64,000 nucleotides of DNA, from NCBI RefSeq assembly GCF_009857135.1, contig NZ_CP047318.1, positions 744,001-808,000 on the forward strand. The letters are read 5' to 3'. The number at the start of each line of letters is the position of its first letter. Position 1 is the first letter of the stretch. The notes beneath the pieces were generated by a model that was not told the DNA's origin, did no database searches, and saw only the letters and a list, made by a program, of their open reading frames with translations. Position numbers and translations under genes: made by a program. The stretch is from Streptomyces sp. HM190. Lineage in GTDB: Bacteria; Actinomycetota; Actinomycetes; Streptomycetales; Streptomycetaceae. Shown piece by piece: positions 31,016 to 38,936 of this stretch.

Positions 31016-32734
31016 ATGGCGGACGACGGGGGAGTCGTTGATGGTTCGTCACTCGAGACGCCGGGCTGGGCCGTACGCATCCGCCGGGCGGACGGAAGGA
31101 TCGCGGGCGCCGGCATTCTGCTCAGCCCCGACCGGGTGCTGACCTGCGCCCATGTGATCGAGGACCGGGAGGCTCGGTTCGCCGCCGAGTTCGTGGGAGC
31201 GGCGCCCGGTCTCACGGTGCCCTCGGTCGCCGCGTGGGTCGACGGGGACGCGTACGTGCCCAACACCCGGGACGCCGACGGCGATCCCCTGGGCGACGTG
31301 GCGCTGCTGCGCCTCGAACGGCCGAGGCCCGTGGCGGAGACGACCCTGCTGTACCGTCTCTCCGCGCCGAACCGCGCGGTCCAGATGTACGGCTTCCCGT
31401 ACGACCACAACGGCGGCATCTGGTTCCGGGCCAGCATCGTCGGCGGCTGCGGACGGGACGGGCAGGTCCAGTTGAGCCCGACGAGCCCCGGTGAGCTGGC
31501 CAGTCCCGGATGCAGTGGCTCGGGCGTGATGGACACCCTGACCGGCAAGGTCATCGGGATGGTCCTCAGCGGCATCTCCGACCAGCACGGCAACCTGTTC
31601 TCCTTCATGAGCCCGGCCGAGACCATCGTCCGCCACCTCCCCCAGGTCCGCCGGTGGACCCGCGGCAGGGCGGCCGTGGACGACGGGCTCAGGACGACCC
31701 GGCAGGACACGGCCGAGGCCCTGCTCGACGAACCGTTCGCCCAGCGCCTCGCCGACTGGCTCCAGGACGACGGACAGCAGGTGAAGATCAGCCTGGTCCC
31801 CGCCGGGGACGCGGTACGGGCCGCCACGCTGCGCCGCGCGATCACCCTCGCCGACCGGGAGTTGCGCACCGCGGCGTCCGTCGGCCGTGCCTCCCTCGAC
31901 CCGCCCGGCACGGTCCCGTCGGCCGGCGGTCACGACCTGGCCGTGGACGCGACCGGACTGACCGCCGCGGAGATCGGCGAGCGGATCGCCGAGCGCATGG
32001 GGCTGTGGCAGCATCCCGCGGACCCGGTGGCGGAGCGGATCAGAGCCGCGGACGTCACCCTCACCCTGGTCGTCGTCGGGGTCGACGAGGCCGCCGATCC
32101 ACCCGCGCTGCTGGAACTGCTGAAGGCCCTGCGCGCCAAGGGCAACCGCCTCCTGCTGGTGTTCCGCGACGCCGGCACCGTCTACCAGCGTGCCCGGAGC
32201 GAGCTGGTCATCGAACCCGAACGGCAACGCCGGGCCCGGCTCGTCGCACGGCTGGAGGAGATCACCGGTCCGCTCGCCCGTGCCCTCCACGAGGGCACGA
32301 CCGCCGTACGAGCCTACGAGGTGCCCCCCGCCGACGCCGACCTGGTGCGGGCGCACGCCGCCCTCGCCGCCCTCAGGCTCCGGCGGGCCACGGCCGACGA
32401 CGGCCGCCCGCACCCGGAGCTGGCCCGGTACGAGCGGCTCGCCCAGCGGGTTGCCGCACGGCTGACCAGGACCGTACGCACCCTCGACGCGCTGCGCGAC
32501 CGGCGGGACGAACTGGACGGCCGACTCCGGGGCTACCACGACCTGCATCTGAACTCCGTACGAGGCAACGAGGAGGACCTGACCTTGGACGCTCTCCGTC
32601 TGCGCGCGCACGAACTGCTGCGGGCCAGGCCCTGCGACGTCAGGGCAGCCGAGGCCGCCGTGGAGGCGTACACCCGCCGCGTCGACCAGCGCGCCCCGCG
32701 GGGACGGGGACACGGAGGTGGCTCCGCGACATGA
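31016..32734 (+). CDS. Trypsin-like serine protease with C-terminal signalling region
   Basis: 572 residues without signal peptide or membrane segment, so probably cytoplasmic. Residues 1-210 form a chymotrypsin-fold protease: His46 in LTCAHV, Asp94 in GDVALLRL, Ser167 in GCSGSG. Residues about 240-400 form an alpha/beta region (VKISLVPAGD, TLTLVVVGVDEA, NRLLLVFRD) resembling a nucleotide-binding fold but with no Walker A. Residues about 470-560 are helical, with a HELLRARPCDVRAAEAAV motif. It is the first gene of a five-gene operon and overlaps the kinase gene by four bases (ATGA). Trypsin plus divergent trypco2 is an arrangement known from NTP-dependent conflict systems. Target unknown. Confidence 0.88.
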   Translation: MADDGGVVDGSSLETPGWAVRIRRADGRIAGAGILLSPDRVLTCAHVIEDREARFAAEFVGAAPGLTVPSVAAWVDGDAYVPNTRDADGDPLGDVALLRLERPRPVAETTLLYRLSAPNRAVQMYGFPYDHNGGIWFRASIVGGCGRDGQVQLSPTSPGELASPGCSGSGVMDTLTGKVIGMVLSGISDQHGNLFSFMSPAETIVRHLPQVRRWTRGRAAVDDGLRTTRQDTAEALLDEPFAQRLADWLQDDGQQVKISLVPAGDAVRAATLRRAITLADRELRTAASVGRASLDPPGTVPSAGGHDLAVDATGLTAAEIGERIAERMGLWQHPADPVAERIRAADVTLTLVVVGVDEAADPPALLELLKALRAKGNRLLLVFRDAGTVYQRARSELVIEPERQRRARLVARLEEITGPLARALHEGTTAVRAYEVPPADADLVRAHAALAALRLRRATADDGRPHPELARYERLAQRVAARLTRTVRTLDALRDRRDELDGRLRGYHDLHLNSVRGNEEDLTLDALRLRAHELLRARPCDVRAAEAAVEAYTRRVDQRAPRGRGHGGGSAT

Positions 32735-35064
32735 CGTCCTCACCGGTGCCGTGCCCGAGAACCGACTGCGCGGGCAGCGGCCGCATCATGGTGACCGGCT
32801 TCTGCGACACCTGCCACCGACGGCCCCCCGACCAGATCCGGACAGCCCCGGCACGGCCCACCCCCCGAAGCACACCCCGGCCCGGATCCGCCTCCACCTC
32901 CGGACCGGGGAAGCAGACGTCGCGGCCCGCCCGGCCGGCCGACGAGACCCTCGACAACGACGGACTGGTGGTCCTCCCCGAGGTCCCCTCCCCCGAGGCG
33001 TCGGAGGCCGCGGCCACCGTCGCCGCCCCGCCCACCGGCGGCCGGCGCTGCGGCGTCGACAACTGCCCCGGGACCATCGGCGTCGCCTTCCCGGGCGGCC
33101 CCGCCCTGGCCCACGGCTACTGCCCCCGGTGCGGCCGCGCGTACTCCTTCGAACCGAAGCTGCGCCCCGGGGACCGGGTCGGCGACCACTACCGGGTGCT
33201 CGGCTTCCTCGCGGTGGGCGGCCTCGGCTGGGTCTACCTGGCGGAGGACACCCGGGTGCCGGACCTCCACGTCGTCCTCAAGGGGCTGATCAACACCGGG
33301 GACGCCGTCGCCCGGCGGTCGGCCGTCGAGGAACGCCGCTCCCTGACCACGCTCCACCACCGGGACATCGTGCGGATCGTGACGTACGTGCGACACCAGG
33401 AGCCCGGCGAGACGGAACCCACCGGGTACATCGTCATGGAGTACGTCGGGGGCCGCTCCCTCGACTGGATACGGCGGGCCTCCGACCCGGACCTCGCGGC
33501 CCTCTTCGGCGGGCCCTTCGGCATCGGCCATGTCATCACCTACGGCTGCAAGATCCTCGGGGCGCTGGAGTACCTGCACCGTCAGGGCCTGCTGTACTGC
33601 GACATGAAGCCCGAGAACGTCATCCACTACGGACGCGACATCAAGGTCATCGACCTCGGGGCGATCCGGCGGACCGACGACCGCTCCTCCACGCTCGTCT
33701 ACACCTCGGGCTACGCGCCGCCGAAGAAGGAGCGCGACCAGCGGGGCTTCCACGTCGACACCGACCTCTTCACCGTCGGACGGACCCTGGAGACCCTGGC
33801 AGCGCGCGCCGAGCCCGCCGCGGGGCTCGCCGCCCGCTCCTTCGACGCGCTGATCAGACGCGCCACCCACGCGGAACCGGCGGCCCGCTTCACGTCCGCG
33901 GCGGAGATGTCCCGCCAGCTGTGGGAGGTGCTGCGGGAGCACCGGGCGCTCAGCGGGCACGCTCCGTACCCGGAGCGCTCCACCCGGTTCGAGCCGACGG
34001 CGGCCGTGTTCGGCGCGGCCCTCGGCACGGTCCCCGCGCTGGGCCACTGGACCCGCCGCTCCGCGCCGGACCCGCCGGAGCTGCCCGTCGGGGCACCGGA
34101 CCCGGAGGACACCGCGCGGGCGCTGCCGGTGCCGATCCCCGATCCCGGGGACCCCGCGGCCGTCCTGCTCGGCGGACTCGTCTCCGGCAGCCCCGAACGC
34201 ATCGCGGAACGTGCCGAACGGGACCCGGCGCTCGGCACCGTCGAGACGGCGTGGTGGTTGTGCCGCGCCTATCTCGCCGAAGGGGACACCGACCGGGCCG
34301 GACGGTGGCTCGACCGGGCCCGCGAGCGGAGCGGCGCCTATGACTGGCGGGGCTTCTGGCACCAGGGCCTGGTGTGGCTGACCTGCGGCCAGGTGCAGCG
34401 TGCGGAGGCCGAGTTCGCGGCCGCCTATGCCGCGCTGCCCGGGGAGTCGGCGCCGAAGCTGGCACTCGGGTTCTGCGCCGAGTACCGCTCGGCCGCGGAG
34501 GACCGGACGGAGGAGTACTACGAGGCCGTGTGGCGGCGGGACCGGACGCAGGGCAGCGCGGCCTTCGGGCTCGCCCGGCTCCAGCTGCGGCGGGGGGACC
34601 GGGCGCGGGCGGTCGCGGTGCTGGACGAGGTGCCGACGACGTCACGGCACTACGACGCCGCGCGTGTCGCCGCGATCCGGGTGCTCACCGGACGGGTGGC
34701 CGGATCGGGGCCGACGGTGGACGAGTTGGCCGACGCGGACCGGCGGCTGGCGCGGCTGGCGGGCCCCGCCCAGCACCTCGTGGGATCGGCGGCCTGGGAC
34801 CGGCTGATCACCGAGGTCCGCGAGAACGCGTTGGCCGGCCGCCCGCCCGGCGGGTGGGGGCCGCGCTTCCCGGCCGGCGAGGTGTTCGGACCTCTGGACA
34901 CGCGCCGGGCGTTGAGCGGTCGGCTGTCGGGCTCGCTGCGGAGACTCGCCGACCAGGCGGGCAGCGCCGTCGAGCGCGGTGAGCTGCTGGACCGGGCGTA
35001 CGCGGTGCTCCCGGAGCCGGTGCGGCTGCGGGAGCTGCTGCGGGGCCGGCGACGGACGGCGTGA
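32731..35064 (+). CDS. PknG-type serine/threonine protein kinase with zinc ribbons and TPR region
   Basis: 777 residues in the domain order of mycobacterial PknG. A first Cys cluster has Cys8, Cys13, Cys25 and Cys28. A second, rubredoxin-like, has Cys107, Cys112, Cys131 and Cys134. The kinase domain (about 150-420) has GGLGWVYLA, Lys184 in VVLKGL, Asp291 in CDMKPEN and Asp308 in DLG. A TPR-like C-terminus follows (AWWLCRAYLAEGDTDRA, AAFGLARLQLRRGD, DEVPTTSRHYDAAR). Unusual points are an extra N-terminal Cys cluster and an activation segment reading SGYAPPKKER instead of the usual APE. PknG controls glutamate metabolism by phosphorylating an FHA protein; here the substrate is unknown. Overlaps its neighbours by four bases on both sides. 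Confidence 0.92.
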   Translation: MTSSPVPCPRTDCAGSGRIMVTGFCDTCHRRPPDQIRTAPARPTPRSTPRPGSASTSGPGKQTSRPARPADETLDNDGLVVLPEVPSPEASEAAATVAAPPTGGRRCGVDNCPGTIGVAFPGGPALAHGYCPRCGRAYSFEPKLRPGDRVGDHYRVLGFLAVGGLGWVYLAEDTRVPDLHVVLKGLINTGDAVARRSAVEERRSLTTLHHRDIVRIVTYVRHQEPGETEPTGYIVMEYVGGRSLDWIRRASDPDLAALFGGPFGIGHVITYGCKILGALEYLHRQGLLYCDMKPENVIHYGRDIKVIDLGAIRRTDDRSSTLVYTSGYAPPKKERDQRGFHVDTDLFTVGRTLETLAARAEPAAGLAARSFDALIRRATHAEPAARFTSAAEMSRQLWEVLREHRALSGHAPYPERSTRFEPTAAVFGAALGTVPALGHWTRRSAPDPPELPVGAPDPEDTARALPVPIPDPGDPAAVLLGGLVSGSPERIAERAERDPALGTVETAWWLCRAYLAEGDTDRAGRWLDRARERSGAYDWRGFWHQGLVWLTCGQVQRAEAEFAAAYAALPGESAPKLALGFCAEYRSAAEDRTEEYYEAVWRRDRTQGSAAFGLARLQLRRGDRARAVAVLDEVPTTSRHYDAARVAAIRVLTGRVAGSGPTVDELADADRRLARLAGPAQHLVGSAAWDRLITEVRENALAGRPPGGWGPRFPAGEVFGPLDTRRALSGRLSGSLRRLADQAGSAVERGELLDRAYAVLPEPVRLRELLRGRRRTA

Positions 35065-36644
35065 AGGTGCGGGCCCGCGGCCGGGACGTCGGCGGGCCGT
35101 GGACGGGCCGGGCGGGCCGAGGCCCGCGGACGAGGGCGAGGAGCACGGACACCGTGGACACAGGGGCATCCGTGAACGAGTGGGCGGGGAACGGGAGAAC
35201 GGCGGGCGGCGGGGCCGCGGGGACCACGACGGTGGGCCTCGGCCTCAGCCAGTGGAAGTACCTCTCCCGCGAGGCGCCAGAACCGCGCATGCACGCCATC
35301 CTGACCGTCGAGGCCGACGGCACCCGGAGCGGCGGCGCGGGCCCGATGCTGGCGCAGGTGCTGGCCGTGGACTGCTCCAGTTCGATGGCGTATCCGCAGG
35401 AGAAGCTGCGCGCGGCCCATCAGGCGGCCGTGGCGGCGCTGCGGCTGCTGCCCGACGGCACGCCCTTCGCGGTGGTGAGGGGCACCCAGTCGGCGGACCT
35501 GGTCTATCCGACGACGGCGGCCATGGCGCGGGCCGACGCCCGGCACCGCGCGCGGGCGGAGCGGGCCGTGCTGAACCTGGTGGCCGGGGGCGGCACCTGC
35601 ATCGGCAGCTGGCTCGACCTGGCGCGCGGACTGCTGATCGACGCGGACGCCCCCATCGGGCATGTCCTGCTGCTGACCGACGGCAGGAACCAGCACGACG
35701 AGCTGATGCCGCTGTCGGAGGTCCTGGAAGCGTGCGCGGGACGGTTCGTGTGCGACGCCTGGGGCATCGGCGACGGCTGGGACGGCCGGGAACTGCTGCG
35801 GATCACCAGCCGGCTGCACGGCACGGCGTCGTCGGTGCGGGAGGAGGCGTCCCTGCCCGAGGAGTACGCGCGGCTGGTGCGCCGGCTGCTCGCGAAGAGC
35901 ATCCCGGAGCTGGTGATCGCGGTGACCCCGACGGCCGGGGCCGAGGTGCGCTCCCTCAAACAGGTCTTCCCGACCGAGGTGGAACTGGAGCCGGTGGGCA
36001 CGGACGGCGACGGGACCCGGCGGTTCGTCACGCGCGCGTGGGGCGACGAGGTCCGCCGGTACCAGCTGTGCCTGTCCGCGGACCCGACCGGCCTGCCCCT
36101 GGGCGAGGACCTGCAGCTCGCGGTCGTCGCCCTCGACGTACCCGGCGGTCACGGGGTGGAGGTGACGCCGCCGCTGCCGTGCGTGGTGCACTGGACCGAC
36201 GACGTGGCTCTGTCCGGGCGCAGCGACGTCCAGGTCGAGCATTTCGAGCGGCACCAGCGGCTCGGCGAGGCCGTCGCCGCGGCGGCGGACGCCCACCGCG
36301 ACGGGCGGCGCGACGCGGCGCAGCAGCACCTGGGCCGGGCCGTGCGGCTCGCCCACGCCATCGGCGCGGAGCAATCCCTCGACCGGCTGGAGCGGCTGGT
36401 GGAGGTCCTCGACGCGGAGGCGGGCCGGGTCCGGCTCCGTCCCGGGGTGGCGGCCGTGGACTTCGAGCATCTGATCACCGCGAGCAGTCACAGCACGTAC
36501 GGGCCCGACGCGGGCTCCACCGACGACGTGTTCCCGGGCGACCCGTTCGCCGCCACCGTGCGCTGTCCGTCCTGCCGGGAGCGGACTCCGGCGACGGCGC
36601 GCTTCTGCCCGTCGTGCGGTCACGACCTGCGGGAACGGGCGTGA
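35061..36644 (+). CDS. vWA-domain protein with C-terminal zinc ribbon
   Basis: 527 residues if translated from the GTG at 35061, which overlaps the kinase stop in GTGA like all junctions of this operon. GTGs at 35154 and 35172 have better ribosome sites, and the first 37 residues are Arg/Gly-rich, so a shorter protein is possible. The von Willebrand factor A domain begins at VLAVDCSSSM; Asp104, Ser106 and Ser108 form the DxSxS metal site, and LLLTDGRNQHD supplies the distal Asp. A helical region follows, and the protein ends in a zinc ribbon (CPSCRERTPATARFCPSCG). No signal peptide or membrane helix. Such proteins act as metal-dependent binding scaffolds; here it may link kinase and membrane sensor (inference). 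Confidence 0.88.
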   Translation: MKVRARGRDVGGPWTGRAGRGPRTRARSTDTVDTGASVNEWAGNGRTAGGGAAGTTTVGLGLSQWKYLSREAPEPRMHAILTVEADGTRSGGAGPMLAQVLAVDCSSSMAYPQEKLRAAHQAAVAALRLLPDGTPFAVVRGTQSADLVYPTTAAMARADARHRARAERAVLNLVAGGGTCIGSWLDLARGLLIDADAPIGHVLLLTDGRNQHDELMPLSEVLEACAGRFVCDAWGIGDGWDGRELLRITSRLHGTASSVREEASLPEEYARLVRRLLAKSIPELVIAVTPTAGAEVRSLKQVFPTEVELEPVGTDGDGTRRFVTRAWGDEVRRYQLCLSADPTGLPLGEDLQLAVVALDVPGGHGVEVTPPLPCVVHWTDDVALSGRSDVQVEHFERHQRLGEAVAAAADAHRDGRRDAAQQHLGRAVRLAHAIGAEQSLDRLERLVEVLDAEAGRVRLRPGVAAVDFEHLITASSHSTYGPDAGSTDDVFPGDPFAATVRCPSCRERTPATARFCPSCGHDLRERA

Positions 36645-37552
36645 ACGCCACCGGTCGTGATCTGGTGCGCAGGCTGTGGGTGCTGTCGTCCCTGGCGGTG
36701 GTCTCCACGCTGGTGCTGTTCGTGTCCTACCGGGGCGTGCACGGCGACACCGTACCGCTGGCGTCGTCGAGCGCGCCGGGGATCCTGGCCGTGGACACCG
36801 CGAGGAGCGCCGTGCAGCAGGCGCACACGGCCGTCGACGTCGACGGGAGCGGGCCGGGGCCGGAGGCGACGGGTGACTTCCACACCCGGATATCGGTGGC
36901 CCACCAGAGCATCGCCGTCGCGGCGTCGGAGGACGTGGCCGGTCCGGCGGACCGGCACACCCTGAAGACGATCACCGGGTTGATCACGGTGTACTCGGCG
37001 TGGGTGGAGCTGGCCGGGCAGGAGGAGGACGCGTCGCTGCGCGCGGCGTTCCTGCACTACGCCGAACGGGGCCGGGACGACATCGTCGAGCGCCTCGACG
37101 AACTACGGGACCGGCGGCTGGTGGTCGCCCGTGAGCAGGCGTCGTTCCCCTGGCCGCTGTGGCTGGGCTGGGGCGCGGTGGTGGTGCTGGGCCTCGCGCT
37201 GTGCGGGGCGCTGGTGGAGGCGCAGTGGTTCGCGCGGCGTCGCTTCCGTACCGCCGTGCAGCCGTGGCTGCTCGCCGCCACGGTCCTGTGGGCCGGCTGG
37301 GTGACGGTCCTCGGCTGGTTCACGCTGCGGGCGCGGCGGGCGATGACCGAGTCGCTCGCCGAGCTGCGCGAGGTCCGGTCGGCGGACGGGATCCCCGAGG
37401 CCGGGGCGAACGTGGAGCGGTACATGGCGGACGCCGGCTTCTGGGCGTCACTGTCCGGCTGGATCCTCGTAGGAGGGGTCGTGCTGATGGTGCTGACGGT
37501 GTCGGGGCTGGGGCCGCGCATCTCCGAGTACCGGTTCAGGGTGCCGCGGTGA
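36641..37552 (+). CDS. Four-TM sensor-like membrane protein (GlnX-like)
   Basis: 303 residues with four hydrophobic helices: about 12-30, 169-189, 207-227 and 267-289. Between the first two lies an outside helical domain of about 135 residues (31-165), like a four-helix-bundle sensor. The arrangement equals that of mycobacterial GlnX, which relays amino acid sensing from the binding protein GlnH to PknG. Gene order here (kinase, this protein, binding protein) fits that role. Sequence similarity to GlnX itself could not be measured. GTG at 36641 overlaps the vWA stop in GTGA. Confidence 0.75.
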   Translation: MNATGRDLVRRLWVLSSLAVVSTLVLFVSYRGVHGDTVPLASSSAPGILAVDTARSAVQQAHTAVDVDGSGPGPEATGDFHTRISVAHQSIAVAASEDVAGPADRHTLKTITGLITVYSAWVELAGQEEDASLRAAFLHYAERGRDDIVERLDELRDRRLVVAREQASFPWPLWLGWGAVVVLGLALCGALVEAQWFARRRFRTAVQPWLLAATVLWAGWVTVLGWFTLRARRAMTESLAELREVRSADGIPEAGANVERYMADAGFWASLSGWILVGGVVLMVLTVSGLGPRISEYRFRVPR

Positions 37553-38766
37553 GCCGCCCGCGGGCCAGGACGCTCGTCGCCGCCGGGGTGTGTCTGGTGC
37601 TGCTGGTCACGGTGGTCGCGGTGGTGCGTCTGACGGAGGGCTGGACGGGGTCGGTCACGGTGCTCGCCAACTGGAGCGGCGCCGAGCGGGAGCAGTTCGA
37701 GCGGGCGGTGCGGCCGTTCGAGGAGGAGCACCGCATCGACGTCGTGTACCAGGGCAGTTCCGCCCTGAGCCAGGTGCTGGCGGCCGATCTGGCGGCCGGT
37801 ACCCAACCCGACGTGGCGGTGCTGCCGGGTCCGGGTGAGCTGACGGCGTACGCGGCCGAGGGCCGACTGCGGCCGCTGGACGGGCTGTTCGAGGCGGGTG
37901 ACTACGACGGGTTCTGGGTGCCGCGGGTGGCGGGCCGGGACGGCCGGGAGCGCACGTACTGGCTGCCGGTGAAGACCGGTCTGAAGAGCATGGTGTGGCA
38001 CGGGGGCGGTCTGTCGGGGGACGGGATCGGGCGGGCCGCCGGTGAGCCGGACCGCTGGTGCGTGGGCATGGAGTCCGGGGCCACCTCGGGCTGGCCGGGC
38101 ACCGACTGGGTGGAGGACATCCTGCTGCAGCAGGCCGGTGCGGAGGTGTACGCGCGGTGGGCGAACGGCGATCTCCCGTGGACGGACCCACGGGTGCGGA
38201 AGGCGTGGCGGACCTGGGGCGCCATGGTGGGCGCGGGCGACCGGTCCCGGGTCGGCCGCCTGCTCCAGGACAACTTCGCCCGGGACTGCCCCCGGCGGAA
38301 CCTGGAGCACCTGGGCTCGTTCCGCGACAGCCACTGGAAGCAGTCGGCGGGCGACTTCGTGCACTCCGCCGAGGTGATCCCGGGTGCGCGGGAGGGCGCC
38401 GACCACTGGGAGGTCTCCGGGGACCTCGCGGCGCTGCTGAATCCGACGGACGAGGCGAGGAAGCTGATCCGTTTCCTGGCCGATCCCGGCACCCGACTGC
38501 CGGACTTCACCGCCCACCGCAAGGCCGCGGCGCCGGCCGGTCCCGAGGACGCGCCCAGGCGGCGGATCGGATCGGTCCTGCGGGGCGCGGAGCGGCGACT
38601 GTGCTGGGACGCCTCGGACACCATGCCTGCGAACCTGCGGGACGCGTTCCACCGGGCGGTGCTGCGTTTCCTGGTCTCTCCCGGCGAACTGGACTCCCTG
38701 CTGCGGGAGTTGGAGGCCCTGAGCGGTGACCGCCGCCCGACCCTGCCGGTGTGCGGCGGCGGTTGA
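37549..38766 (+). CDS. Membrane-anchored extracellular solute-binding protein
   Basis: 405 residues. One N-terminal hydrophobic helix (about 7-28) without lipobox Cys tethers the protein. The rest resembles extracellular solute-binding proteins of the sugar/oligopeptide type (VTVLANWSGAEREQFERAVRPFEEEH, then GTQPDVAVLPGPGELTAYAAEGRLRPLD). No ABC permease or ATPase gene is nearby, so it may be a sensor rather than an importer component. It is the last gene of the operon and overlaps the membrane protein gene by four bases, as GlnH accompanies GlnX. The fold differs from the amino-acid-binding GlnH, so its ligand may be a sugar or oligosaccharide. Confidence 0.82.
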   Translation: MSRPRARTLVAAGVCLVLLVTVVAVVRLTEGWTGSVTVLANWSGAEREQFERAVRPFEEEHRIDVVYQGSSALSQVLAADLAAGTQPDVAVLPGPGELTAYAAEGRLRPLDGLFEAGDYDGFWVPRVAGRDGRERTYWLPVKTGLKSMVWHGGGLSGDGIGRAAGEPDRWCVGMESGATSGWPGTDWVEDILLQQAGAEVYARWANGDLPWTDPRVRKAWRTWGAMVGAGDRSRVGRLLQDNFARDCPRRNLEHLGSFRDSHWKQSAGDFVHSAEVIPGAREGADHWEVSGDLAALLNPTDEARKLIRFLADPGTRLPDFTAHRKAAAPAGPEDAPRRRIGSVLRGAERRLCWDASDTMPANLRDAFHRAVLRFLVSPGELDSLLRELEALSGDRRPTLPVCGGG

Positions 38767-38800
38767 CGGGCCGACGGCGAGGGCCCCGGTTCATCCGGGT

Positions 38801-38816
38801 GGGGCGGACGCGCCCC
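38801..38816. terminator. Weak stem-loop after the signalling operon
   Basis: GGGGCG (38801-38806) and CGCCCC (38811-38816) enclose GACG, 34 bases after the stop. The next gene is convergent. The stem is short, so terminator function is uncertain. Confidence 0.35.
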
Positions 38817-38936
38817 TGACGGTCATGTCGTCGCCCCTCGGGCGGGACGGCGCGGGGCGGGTGTCCTCGCGGCGCGACGGTCCGGCTCGGAGGCTCCGGC
38901 CGATGCCGTGCCAGTGCGGCCCCCGCTCCGCGGTGC

